64,000 nucleotides of DNA from assembly GCA_964437725.1 (NCBI GenBank), contig CAYTIB010000048.1, positions 43,728 through 107,727 on the forward strand, written 5' to 3'. The position numbers and the translations under genes were made by a program. Origin of the DNA: CAYTIB01 sp964437725 (lineage in GTDB: Bacteria > UBA8248 > JACPRG01 > G963555815). The notes under the pieces are model-generated. The model saw only the letters and a list, made by a program, of their open reading frames with translations, had not been told where the DNA came from and did no database searches. Positions 8,697 through 17,511 of this stretch are shown piece by piece (positions within the stretch are counted from its first letter, which is position 1; each line of letters begins with the position of its first letter).

Positions 8697-8840
8697 AACG
8701 ATCTCATTCAAATAAAACAGAACATCCGGGTCTAAACGATAGTTTTCGTCTTTTCAGAACAACACCAACTCTACATCCGGTCGATCAAATCTGGCAACCC
8801 TTTGGACCTCAAAGCGGAACAATCATAACTTGTCACTTGC

Positions 8841-10046
8841 TCAAATACGCCCCCTGTTTTGATCAGCCACCATTCGGTAACACACCGCTAAGCGGGAAGC
8901 CCCTCTTTCTGCATCGAAATCGTTTTCGGCTCGTCTACGACCAGCCTCAGCGATCTGGGACTTACGACTCTCGTCTGCAGCAAGCTCAGTTATAGCCAAG
9001 GCCAAGTCGTCTGGATCACCGGGAGAGAAAAGCAGACCACTTTCTCCGTGGTTAATCATTTCTCTCATTGGTTCGATTCGGCTTGCAACAACGGGAACGT
9101 TTAGGGCCATTGCCTCCAGTGGAACCAATGGAAATCCCTCTGAAGCCAAGGAAGTAAATACAAAAGCATCAGCCCCCTGAAAAAGTTGGTGTATATCGTT
9201 CCTAACACCCAAGAACTGGACACAGCTATCCAGTTTCAATTCCCTGCAAAGACTACGTAAACGTGGCTCCTCTTCCCCCCCACCCGCTAGGAATAAACGT
9301 GCACCGGGAACTTGTCTCAGCAACGATGGCATGGCCATCACCGCAATATGAAATCCTTTCTGCGGAACAAATCGGGCAGCACTAACGATGGCAAATTCAT
9401 TTGGAGATACTCCCAGCAGAGTCCGTGCAGTTTTCCGGGCCTCTGGAATAGGTGTTTTAAAAAGAGCTGTATCTACGGTGTTATGGATAACTGTAACTCT
9501 CTCCTTGTTAAAACCTAGAAAACGAACGGCGGATTCCTTGGCATGGTGTGAAACGGCAACAGCGTGATGGCAATATCTTTTAGACGTGAACCGATCCAGG
9601 ACAAGCCGCTTTCTTTGGTCATAAAAACCCTTCCAATCTGGCTCATACATGGTGTTCTGGATCGATGTCATGACGGGAACATCTTTCGCCAGCATTCCGG
9701 CAAAACGCGCACATATATTGGCAAAAAAAAGTTGGGAGTGGATGATGTCGGGTTGATAAGACCGGATCAAGCGTTTCAGGCGAACAATCCCTCTGGGTAG
9801 ACCTCTGGGCCCGGAAACACCAAGCCACTCTACTCTGTAGCCCAAGGATTCTATCTCACCGCGTAGATTGTCCGCTGGCAAAACGTGAATGATACGGCTG
9901 TCAACGCCCAATTTTCTTAAGTAAGTAAGGTCGTTAACCAGCCGCCGCTCCGCGCCACCACGCGCAAGCGATTCCACCACCTGAAGAACACGGAATGTTC
10001 GATCCGGCCAAGAGCTGAGCTGTGAATCCGTTCTTTGTTTGAACAT
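8841..10046 (-). CDS. Glycosyltransferase family 4
   Basis: A 401-residue GT-B enzyme. The acceptor domain has ARGGAERRLVNDL, the glycine-rich motif of GT4 enzymes. The donor domain has VSAARFVPQKGFH, LFLAGGGEEE and SEGFPLVPLEAMALNVPVVAS, the full E-x7-E signature of retaining GT4 enzymes. It would act in the cytoplasm on a lipid-linked intermediate. It starts 18 nt after asnB, so the two share a transcript. Sugar donor and acceptor are unknown. Confidence 0.92.
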   Translation of the reverse strand: MFKQRTDSQLSSWPDRTFRVLQVVESLARGGAERRLVNDLTYLRKLGVDSRIIHVLPADNLRGEIESLGYRVEWLGVSGPRGLPRGIVRLKRLIRSYQPDIIHSQLFFANICARFAGMLAKDVPVMTSIQNTMYEPDWKGFYDQRKRLVLDRFTSKRYCHHAVAVSHHAKESAVRFLGFNKERVTVIHNTVDTALFKTPIPEARKTARTLLGVSPNEFAIVSAARFVPQKGFHIAVMAMPSLLRQVPGARLFLAGGGEEEPRLRSLCRELKLDSCVQFLGVRNDIHQLFQGADAFVFTSLASEGFPLVPLEAMALNVPVVASRIEPMREMINHGESGLLFSPGDPDDLALAITELAADESRKSQIAEAGRRRAENDFDAERGASRLAVCYRMVADQNRGRI

Positions 10047-10064
10047 CAGCGATACGATTTTGTC

Positions 10065-12035
10065 TCAAACACCAGCAGGAGTGGAGGACGGGAGAAGGGG
10101 GCCATCCGTCATCCTCTGCATCCAGAGTTCAAGATTCACCCAACTCCAGAGCGCTAGACGGATGTTCTGTTCTCCCCGGCAATGTCTATCATACTCCCGA
10201 ATAACTGCTTTCGTGTCAAAGATACCCCTTGAGCGAAAGGATTCAGAGTGGAACAAACTCCGGACAGTTTCCTTCATATCTTTTTTCATCCAAAGATCGG
10301 TCGGGGCAAGAAAACCTTTCTTGTCAACTCGGTTGCGAATCAATTCAGGTAAAATTCCTTGCATTGCGTTGCGAAGAACTACCTTCGTGCGCCCCCCCCG
10401 TATCTTCTGTTTCCCTGGCAGGCCATACGCATACTCGACAAGTCGGTGGTCCAAGAAAGGTATCCGAGACTCTACGGAAAAAGCCATGCTATTTCTATCT
10501 TCGAAATGAAGCCACCCAGGAACAGGATACATTCGCAACCCCATATAGGAGCAGGTCCTTAGGCCAGATTCTCCCCGGAACCCTATGGTCTCCGGCGTGG
10601 CAAACTTGTCGACAAAATCGGGGTGGAGAATTCCACGAAATCCGGTCCCTCTTCGTTTAAGAGACAGCTTCAAGCTCTCAGGTGCTCTTAAGCTAGCCAA
10701 AACCCGAATGGCCGACAGCAAGGAGGAAGCAACACCACCCCACCCCATTAATTGATAGGCCTTCAACTCCTTCGCTAACAAACCCCATTTGCCTGCAGCG
10801 ATAAGATCAGAGAAGTAATAAACGAAATCCTGCGGATAGCCATTTAGAAGCTCATCTCCCCCGTGCCCACTTAGAACAACTTTGACCCCTTGAGCACGAA
10901 CTGAACGCATAACATACCATTGAGCAAATTGATTCAGGTTGTGGAAGGGCTCGTCTTGAAACCAAATTAGATCAGAAAGCAAATCGAACAATTCATTCAC
11001 CTGCGGAAATACGTAGTGTGCATCCGCACCCGTGCGCTCCACAACCGGCTGAATGAAATCTCGCTCGTCATATTGAGGATCATCAAAACATGAGGAAAAC
11101 GTTTTGATCCGGGAGGGTTGAATCTTCTCCGCAACGACACAAGCTATTGATGAGGAATCAAGGCCCCCGCTGAGGCAAACGCCTAAGGGCACATCGCTGC
11201 GTAAGCGGAGACGGATTGCGTCAAAAAATAATTCGCGAAATTGTTCGGCCACCTCAGTGTCCGATTCCGGAACAAAGCCATTTTGAGGCAATTCAATATC
11301 CCAATACCGACGAACTTGCTTCTTCCCGTTTTGCAAAACCAGATAATGTGAAGGTGGAATCTGAGAGATCCCATCAAAAAATGTGGCATCTGTATAATCC
11401 ATCAATCCGGACCCGGTGGCCAAATAACGATATATGGTAGGACCATGCGGCTCCCGGGGAACTTCCGGGTGCAACAGAATAGATTTTATCTCCGAAGCAA
11501 ATATGAAACGCATACCGTCGTCAAAGTAATAGAAAGGCTTAATACCCAAGCGATCGCGCGCGCAGAAAAGTTTCTTTGAACGTCCATCCCAAAGGGCAAA
11601 ACCCCACATCCCGTTAAAGCGATCGAGACATCCCTCTCCCCATTCCTCATAGGCGTGGAGAATCACCTCAGTGTCACAACGGCTACGAAACTTATGCCCC
11701 TGGGTTTTGAGTTGCTCCGCAAGTTCTTCGTGGTTGTAGATTTCACCATTAAAAACAACCCAGATCGAACCATCTTCATTGCACATGGGTTGTGCACCGT
11801 GTTCTGAGAGATCAATGATGCTGAGACGTCGGTTGGCAAGGCCCAACGATCGTAAGGGGTCTTCAGCGCGGGAGGGCCGGGCCATAAAAATTGGTGATTT
11901 AGACCCAAATGGATCTAAGAAGACAAATCCCTCTCCATCCGGTCCTCGATGGGCTATGGCGTCGTTCATGCGAACCAACCCACCCACATCCACCGATTTG
12001 CCATCAAATTGGAAAATTCCTGCAATCCCACACAC
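10065..12035 (-). CDS. asnB: Asparagine synthase (glutamine-hydrolysing), class B
   Basis: A 656-residue two-domain enzyme. The N-terminal class II glutaminase domain starts (M)CGIAGIFQFDG, with Cys2 as nucleophile, and has AHRGPDG and FNGEIYNHEEL. The C-terminal synthetase domain has the PP-loop LSGGLDSSS and SGHGGDELLNGYP. GTG is the start, since Cys must be residue 2. It normally converts aspartate to asparagine with ATP and glutamine. In a polysaccharide locus such genes often amidate sugar uronic acids or peptide substituents instead, as in WbpS-like proteins. It sits 62 nt downstream of the WaaA-like gene. The catalytic motifs look complete. Confidence 0.93.
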   Translation of the reverse strand: MCGIAGIFQFDGKSVDVGGLVRMNDAIAHRGPDGEGFVFLDPFGSKSPIFMARPSRAEDPLRSLGLANRRLSIIDLSEHGAQPMCNEDGSIWVVFNGEIYNHEELAEQLKTQGHKFRSRCDTEVILHAYEEWGEGCLDRFNGMWGFALWDGRSKKLFCARDRLGIKPFYYFDDGMRFIFASEIKSILLHPEVPREPHGPTIYRYLATGSGLMDYTDATFFDGISQIPPSHYLVLQNGKKQVRRYWDIELPQNGFVPESDTEVAEQFRELFFDAIRLRLRSDVPLGVCLSGGLDSSSIACVVAEKIQPSRIKTFSSCFDDPQYDERDFIQPVVERTGADAHYVFPQVNELFDLLSDLIWFQDEPFHNLNQFAQWYVMRSVRAQGVKVVLSGHGGDELLNGYPQDFVYYFSDLIAAGKWGLLAKELKAYQLMGWGGVASSLLSAIRVLASLRAPESLKLSLKRRGTGFRGILHPDFVDKFATPETIGFRGESGLRTCSYMGLRMYPVPGWLHFEDRNSMAFSVESRIPFLDHRLVEYAYGLPGKQKIRGGRTKVVLRNAMQGILPELIRNRVDKKGFLAPTDLWMKKDMKETVRSLFHSESFRSRGIFDTKAVIREYDRHCRGEQNIRLALWSWVNLELWMQRMTDGPLLPSSTPAGV

Positions 12036-12097
12036 TGTGCTGTTAGTCCATATCCAAAAAGAGGGTTAAACCCCGCGAGCGGGGGGCTATTCAGACA

Positions 12098-13465
12098 TCA
12101 TGGAGAAAATGATCCGGCAACCGATTTATCAGGTTGAGCTAGTATTCCAGCTTTGGTGATTTTTTCGATCGCAAATGCAAGATTGGTTTCCACAGCTCCG
12201 GCATTTGAAGTTACCACCTGTTCTGCAACCTGACAAATCCGTTTCACAACACTTGGGTCCTGTAAAATATGAAGGATCGCTCTCGTCATCTCTTCATCCG
12301 TAGAAACCTGAAGACCCTTGTAGGCCGTGAGGAGAACATCGGTAATCTCCCTCCAATGGTTCATGTGTGGCCCAAATAAAAGGGGGCGTCCATGTATCAA
12401 AGGCTCAATAGGGTTATGACCAAAAGCCAACTTCCCCTTGGGTATGATACTTGCTCCGACAAAATTAATTGTTCCGAGGCCATAAAGACGTGCCAACTCT
12501 CCGAAGGTATCGATAATTAAGACAACATCTCTCGGATGCTCACCTGCGTCCAGGTCGGTTTTCCGCTGATAGTCTAATCCAGCTTCTGAAAAAACATCGT
12601 TCAGCTTTATAGTGTTGCTGTAATAGCTAGGGGCAATGAGTAGACGAAATTTCGGGAACGTTTCTCGTATGTTACGAAAGGCCTTGAGAATAATCTTATC
12701 CTCTCCTGCTCGCACACTCCCCGCCACAAATACAGGAGCATCTGACGAAATCCCTAAATTGGCCCGCATTGTCAGTTCTTCCTCTTTGGAGAGTAACAGA
12801 AAATCCCGATCATACTTCATCTCACCAACTAACCGGATTTTTTCGGGTTGGGCGCCAAGACGGCAATATCCCTCCATATCAGACTTCGACTTCACACCAA
12901 TGTCGTCCAAATACTGATAGAATCTTCGTGGAATTGAACGGGCAAGGATTTCATGCTGTTCGTAACCGTGACTCATAAATCCACTAAGGAGTATGGTCCG
13001 AACACCTGATTTTTGAGCCTCGCGACAAAGGACTGGGTAACTACAATTTTCAACAAAGAGAAGTGCCGCAGGACGTAGTGTTCGAATCACCCTTTTAGCA
13101 ACATGCCTTAAATCCCAAGGGCTATCAAAAACAAAGTCCAGTTCCTTCTGTCTGCTAGAGAATTCGAAGGAATAACGGTTATTGGTGGACAAAACCAAAT
13201 TCACGTCGGGATAAAGTTCCCTTAACCGTCTGACGAATGTAACAATTTGCGTATTTTCCCCTCCGGACAAAGCTTCGATCCAGATAGTAGACCGGCTTTT
13301 TGCCAGCCCCTTCAACTCCCTGGGCAAAAACCCCCACCGGTACCAGAAAAAACGTCGCAAATAAGGATCTCTACCGAAAACCACGCGTCGGAAAAAAGTG
13401 ACGGGTAAATATGCGTAAGCCTTAAGAATAAATAAGATTTCTCGTTTGAGTTCGTGGATACCCAA
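12098..13465 (-). CDS. WaaA-like (Kdo-transferase family, GT30) glycosyltransferase
   Basis: About 455 residues resembling 3-deoxy-D-manno-octulosonate transferases. IWIEALSGGENTQ corresponds to the WaaA IWxHxxSxGE motif. FVAGSVRAGEDKIIL, LLIAPSYYS, DTFGELARLYGLG, FVGASI, GHNPIEP and LFGPHMNHW follow the order of the C-terminal CMP-Kdo domain. Beside a NeuB-like synthase and CMP-sugar synthetases, it may use a CMP-nonulosonate. TTG at 13465 lies just past the stop of the upstream gene with GGAG 10 nt before it. A longer ATG form from 13525 would overlap that gene by 55 nt. The classical N-terminal membrane anchor is not obvious. Confidence 0.78.
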   Translation of the reverse strand: MGIHELKREILFILKAYAYLPVTFFRRVVFGRDPYLRRFFWYRWGFLPRELKGLAKSRSTIWIEALSGGENTQIVTFVRRLRELYPDVNLVLSTNNRYSFEFSSRQKELDFVFDSPWDLRHVAKRVIRTLRPAALLFVENCSYPVLCREAQKSGVRTILLSGFMSHGYEQHEILARSIPRRFYQYLDDIGVKSKSDMEGYCRLGAQPEKIRLVGEMKYDRDFLLLSKEEELTMRANLGISSDAPVFVAGSVRAGEDKIILKAFRNIRETFPKFRLLIAPSYYSNTIKLNDVFSEAGLDYQRKTDLDAGEHPRDVVLIIDTFGELARLYGLGTINFVGASIIPKGKLAFGHNPIEPLIHGRPLLFGPHMNHWREITDVLLTAYKGLQVSTDEEMTRAILHILQDPSVVKRICQVAEQVVTSNAGAVETNLAFAIEKITKAGILAQPDKSVAGSFSP

Positions 13466-13470
13466 TCTTG

Positions 13471-14205
13471 CTACGCTCCATGGGAGGGTTCTTCGCCTGC
13501 TTCCCGTTCCAGCGCGGCCTCCCATGTGGGGAGAAGCGTCTTGGCAATCTCTAAATCCATCGGGGAACGAACATCGACGCGTCCCGTCATTCCTCTAATA
13601 GGAACCATTCCCACAAGCCTGCCAAGCCGATCTCCACGCTTAATCACCTCACCTCTTGTTGCACAAACCATACCGCTGATTTCGCGATAGATAGGTTTTC
13701 GCTCCGATCTGGGAGCATGCCCATCCTCTCCAATAGGTGTTAGCCCTTGATTACCCTGGAACCAGAAACTCGCAGTCTCCTCAACCGCTACGAAAACTGA
13801 ATCTAGCTTCTGTTCCACAAGGCTGTTGACTATCCGATCTATCAAACCAGGAGGCCTGAAGGGATGCGACACCTCCAGAAGAACGGCCACATCAACTTTA
13901 TAGCCTTCATTGCTTTCTAACCATGTAATAGCATGTTGGAATACGCGCTCCAAAGGAACACCTGGTTCGGCCAGTTCTAAAGGACGGAGGAAGGGTACTT
14001 CAGCGCCTTCTTGGCGTGCTAAATCTGCGATTTCTTGATCTTCGGTTGTAACCAGAATTCTTTGAACACTGTGACTTTCCTTCACGGCATCTAGCGTGTG
14101 AACCAGCAAGGGTTTCTTACCCAGAGACTCACGGAATAGCGGCCTCCCCCGAACAGGAACGAGCGCAATTACCTGCTGTGAAGCAACCTCAGCGGGCGAT
14201 GTCAT
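13471..14205 (-). CDS. CMP-sugar synthetase-like protein with degenerate nucleotide motif
   Basis: 244 residues of the acylneuraminate cytidylyltransferase family (NeuA/KpsF-like). The fold markers RILVTTEDQEIADLARQEGAE, FLRP, YREISGMVCATR and the late VDVRSPMDLEIAK element are present. The N-terminal signature, normally ARGGSKGIPxKN, reads PVRGRPLFRESL, so the GSK phosphate-binding loop is lost. Its ATG overlaps the upstream synthetase by 17 nt. It could be a non-catalytic partner of that enzyme, or have a different specificity. The family is clear, the activity is not. Confidence 0.75.
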   Translation of the reverse strand: MTSPAEVASQQVIALVPVRGRPLFRESLGKKPLLVHTLDAVKESHSVQRILVTTEDQEIADLARQEGAEVPFLRPLELAEPGVPLERVFQHAITWLESNEGYKVDVAVLLEVSHPFRPPGLIDRIVNSLVEQKLDSVFVAVEETASFWFQGNQGLTPIGEDGHAPRSERKPIYREISGMVCATRGEVIKRGDRLGRLVGMVPIRGMTGRVDVRSPMDLEIAKTLLPTWEAALEREAGEEPSHGA

Positions 14206-14965
14206 ATACCTCGTTTCCTTTCCATTCGGTTAGAACTTTTTCGGCCAACCACAAATCAAATTCTCCGTGAATGTCAATGTTAGCGGCAGGATCGTCATAC
14301 CAAAGAATATCCACTACTCCTCCGACCCGCCGCGGCGGGTCCTCCATAAGCAATCGTGCGCGCGTGGCACAAGCCAATCCGGTGTCCTCTCGGTACACCG
14401 GGCTCTTGCTTTGCCGTGATCCATGACCCGTATATTGTCCTATTGGCTCAAACCCCCCCGACTCTACATCACGCCAAAAATTCTTATGAGTCTTCATGGC
14501 TACAAAAGCAGTCTCAAGCTCTGAGCGCTCTCGGAGCCGGCAAACAACCTCGTCTATCCATCCAGGACGACGAAACACATCGGTTGTTTGGAGATATACC
14601 AAAATATCAATGGGGACACCTTCGTTTTTCAAAAACCAATGACAGGCGTGAGCAAGGGTATCCTCTGTCGTGGCGCGGTCAGACGCGAGTTCGACAGTCT
14701 GTCCAGAGGAAGTGGTGTAGGTTTCCGGTCTTAGAAACGGGGTTTCGGCTCCCCAATCTCTCGCAACTTGGGCAATCTCCTCATCATCTGTAGTGACAAT
14801 GACTCGTTCCACCGTCTCCGCCCGAACAGCAGCCTGAATGGTATGAGCGATTAGAGGCTGCCCAGCTAAGAGCAGAAGATTTTTTCTCGGAAGACCTTTC
14901 GACCCGCCACGAGCGGGGATAACAGCAACCACGGGACTTTTTCCCACACTCCCCCTCCAAGCCAC
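14189..14965 (-). CDS. CMP-nonulosonate (acylneuraminate) cytidylyltransferase
   Basis: 258 residues beginning VVAVIPARGGSKGLPRKN, the intact NeuA nucleotide-binding signature. ERVIVTTDDEEIAQVARDWGAE, PFLRPE, DILVYLQTTDVFRRP and YREDTGLACATRARLL follow, then NIDIHGEFDLWLAE, where the family normally has the metal-binding D-x-D. Here the second Asp is His. It would transfer CMP from CTP to a 2-keto sugar acid such as legionaminate, pseudaminate or a relative. It overlaps the paralogous gene downstream by 17 nt and follows a GT2 gene after about 119 nt. Confidence 0.85.
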   Translation of the reverse strand: MAWRGSVGKSPVVAVIPARGGSKGLPRKNLLLLAGQPLIAHTIQAAVRAETVERVIVTTDDEEIAQVARDWGAETPFLRPETYTTSSGQTVELASDRATTEDTLAHACHWFLKNEGVPIDILVYLQTTDVFRRPGWIDEVVCRLRERSELETAFVAMKTHKNFWRDVESGGFEPIGQYTGHGSRQSKSPVYREDTGLACATRARLLMEDPPRRVGGVVDILWYDDPAANIDIHGEFDLWLAEKVLTEWKGNEVYDIAR

Positions 14966-15084
14966 CTTAAAAAATCAGTTTGTGCAGTCGTTTTACCGGA
15001 GAAAAGAAAATACTCACCCAAGATGGGACAGATTGGATTATCGGCCGAAACCAGGAAGTTGCACCTGTACACATCCATCCTTGT

Positions 15085-15783
15085 TCAATCATCGTACAGG
15101 GGCTCGCGACCATTGATCAGCTCAATCATCTTAACAACCCGCTCCGCTCGGGCCACATCCATTGTTTGATGGATCCCGTGGTGGTGATAAACGCTAGCTT
15201 GAGGCTCATAAACTATGTGATGGCCAGACGCAATAACCTTTTTAGCCCAGTCACGGTCTTCAACACCATTCAGCCCCTCGTCGAAGGGAATTCGCTTCCA
15301 AACACTTCGACGAAGCATAGCGTTTGCGTTGTGGAAAAAAGAATCTTTCACCTGAATCTTCCTGTCCAAACCAAATGTATTCCAGAGATCTCGCTTATCA
15401 AAGGTATGCGAATCCGGCAAAGGTTCCTGACGACCATAAACTGCAGCAACTTGTGGTTGATCAAAATTGACTAGCATACGGTCCAACCACTTGTTATGGA
15501 CGGGAACACAATGTGCAGACAGGCAAACGATTAAATCTCCTTTTGATGCTTGCACACCCATATTTAGTGCACGCCCGTAGCTGAAATCCTGCTCGACAAT
15601 CGTAATCAACCTACAATCGAAACCACGGGCAATTTCGGCCGTTTCGTCAGCCGACTCGTTGTCCACCACGATGATTTCCCGCCGGGGGTAATCTTGTAAA
15701 GAAGTAGCCTTGAGGCAGCGACGAATCCATTCCGACTCATTCCTCGCACGAACGACAATCGAAATCAAAGGCTGCCCGCTCAT
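15085..15783 (-). CDS. Glycosyltransferase family 2 (rhamnosyltransferase-like)
   Basis: 232 residues with LISIVVRARNESEWI, IIVVDNESADET and a conserved C-terminal GVEDRDWAKKVIASG element typical of GT2 enzymes such as WbbL-type rhamnosyltransferases. The usual DxD site reads LSAHCVPV, lacking paired aspartates, so metal binding may be altered or carried by the ED-RDW element. The start overlaps the NeuB-like stop (ATGA at 15780-15783), showing translational coupling with the synthase. It is likely a cytoplasmic transferase acting on the same glycan. Confidence 0.85.
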   Translation of the reverse strand: MSGQPLISIVVRARNESEWIRRCLKATSLQDYPRREIIVVDNESADETAEIARGFDCRLITIVEQDFSYGRALNMGVQASKGDLIVCLSAHCVPVHNKWLDRMLVNFDQPQVAAVYGRQEPLPDSHTFDKRDLWNTFGLDRKIQVKDSFFHNANAMLRRSVWKRIPFDEGLNGVEDRDWAKKVIASGHHIVYEPQASVYHHHGIHQTMDVARAERVVKMIELINGREPLYDD

Positions 15784-16802
15784 TCCACCTCCACCAAACC
15801 AAAGGTGATAGGTTCATTCTTGCGGATAGTGTACAAGGCCTTTCGGCCTAGCAGCTTGGGAAGTAATCGCGGAGTAAGACCGCGAAGAGGAGATTTAGTG
15901 GAAAGCATCTCACGAGTTAATACCGATCCCTGCGGAATATCGACTGCAGCTACTATGGCTCGGCGATCATCATCAAACGACTCTAGCTCCATAGGTAGCA
16001 ATCTTTTTTCAGTTTCACCCGACAAAGCCTGTTCAATGTGTCGTATGTCTCCGACCCATCGCCTCAATTGATCTGGCTCACAACTGTAAGCATGGTCTGC
16101 CCCAGGGAGCCTGCGATCAAGCGTAAGCCGCTTTTGAAGAATCCGTGCTCCTTTAGCCACGGCCACTGGAGCCGCGAGGATCCCATCTTCATGATCGTCA
16201 AATCCCAGTGGTCTTTCAAATTTCTTCAACCAGTCAAGCATTTGCAGTTGACTTTCCTCTGCAGGGGTAGGAAAACATGCTACCCCATGCAAGAGAAAAA
16301 CATTGCATTTCTGGGCCAAACGAACGATTTCGGAAACCTCCTCCTCATCACAGGCCCCGGTGGATACATACACCGGCCGATTCCGACTATAGACCAATTC
16401 GAGAAGCGGAAAATCAGTATTGCAGCCCGCAGGAACATAAAATCCATCGACCTCCATCGGTTCCAAAAAATCCAGGGATTCAACATCCATGGGTGTACCC
16501 CAGAAAGCAATTTTGCCTCGGGCCATATTACGGAGATCCCGAAACGCATCAGCGTCCAAATCTAACCGGTGAGCCATCTCTCGGGCGTTCGAACCCAATT
16601 CAGGAAATGCAGCGTTGGCTCGCCACAAAACCTCTTGACTCGAAGTTGCATCAGGAGACCGTTTGTGGAAGTTCACCGCATCACAGCCACAATCAATGGC
16701 TATTTCCATCAGCCTTCTGGCGCGCTCAAGATCGCCGTTATGATTGATCCCTACTTCCGCTGCAAGAACACAACGAATGGGTTCGACCGACATTTTCCTC
16801 AT
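15780..16802 (-). CDS. Divergent NeuB-like N-acetylneuraminate/legionaminate synthase with SAF domain
   Basis: 340 residues, first gene of the left glycan run. NeuB enzymes condense phosphoenolpyruvate with an amino-hexose to make a 2-keto nonulosonic acid. AAEVGINHNGDLERA keeps the conserved Glu16 and PEP-binding region, and LTLDRRLPGADHAYS plus a C-terminal SAF/antifreeze-like domain (DIPQGSVLTREML) confirm the family. Three conserved sites differ. VKFQ reads VNFH (Asn44). The metal-ligand EKHFT motif reads QKRLT (Gln223, Arg225). SDHT reads DDHE, keeping His204. The first ATG was used; ATG at 16793, with GAGG close by, is also possible. Specificity or activity may be unusual. Confidence 0.8.
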   Translation of the reverse strand: MRKMSVEPIRCVLAAEVGINHNGDLERARRLMEIAIDCGCDAVNFHKRSPDATSSQEVLWRANAAFPELGSNAREMAHRLDLDADAFRDLRNMARGKIAFWGTPMDVESLDFLEPMEVDGFYVPAGCNTDFPLLELVYSRNRPVYVSTGACDEEEVSEIVRLAQKCNVFLLHGVACFPTPAEESQLQMLDWLKKFERPLGFDDHEDGILAAPVAVAKGARILQKRLTLDRRLPGADHAYSCEPDQLRRWVGDIRHIEQALSGETEKRLLPMELESFDDDRRAIVAAVDIPQGSVLTREMLSTKSPLRGLTPRLLPKLLGRKALYTIRKNEPITFGLVEVE

Positions 16803-17511
16803 TTCGCTAGCAGGGTTGATTTTGACTCAGTCAAGGGAACCGCGCCTTATTAGGCGGGATAGTGAGAGGGCGACTTCGCCCTTATCGTCATCAGAAGGGG
16901 CACAGGAAGAAATAAATCCTCCTCGGGGAATCGACCGCTCCGTACTTACCCCTTAACTGTCTGTTCAGCTGATGAGTCACAAAAGCCCACGTACCTGCCC
17001 GAAAACCTTAATTCCGACTGCCCACGCTGTCAAGGCAGATTCCGGGGAGTTAACAAGTGTTCTCAACCATTTGAGACAGGGACAGGACAAATTATAAACT
17101 CAACCCGTATAATAGTGCATGCAAGGGGCCAAACCTATAAGACGCTGAGAAGCCAATTGAACCATATTTCGGTTAATCCATCCCCAGCACCTCAAGTTGA
17201 AAAACGGTTACCTACTCCTTTCCAAAGTCCGATCAAATGTGGGATCTGCGTTCAAATGGGTTCTTCTGGGCCGGTCCCCAAATGTTAAAATTTTCATGTT
17301 GGGGTGGTGTTTCTTATCATCGTCATTGTTCTTCTCTGGTTGATCGTGGAAAATTGAGAGAATCCCCAACTTTAGATTAAATCACTTAGGCCGGAGCTTA
17401 TGCCGATATCAAAACTCAGTAAGTCACTGGCCTGTCTGGATGCTTTCAGCATTGGAAGCTTCATAAACAAGGCACGGGATAAATTTCTATTTAGCTTCTG
17501 CGGGATAGCCC
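16803..17511. other. Intergenic region between divergent genes, with small inverted repeats
   Basis: About 700 nt without a gene I can defend. Close to the NeuB-like start is a 13-nt palindrome, TTGACTCAGTCAA (16822-16834), a 5-bp hairpin (16843-16856) and a 6- to 7-bp hairpin (16867-16882). All would lie in the leader or operator of the minus-strand run. A TATAAT at 17108-17113 faces plus without a good -35. A 43-codon frame at 17400-17531 has GGAG only 3 nt before its ATG and overlaps the next gene; I do not call it. Confidence 0.4.

Noticed and set aside
17286..17360. Short hydrophobic frame (VVFLIIVIVLLWLIVEN) and a 32-codon frame in the same DNA
   Set aside because: Only GTG start for the first and no ribosome site for either; too short to separate from chance.
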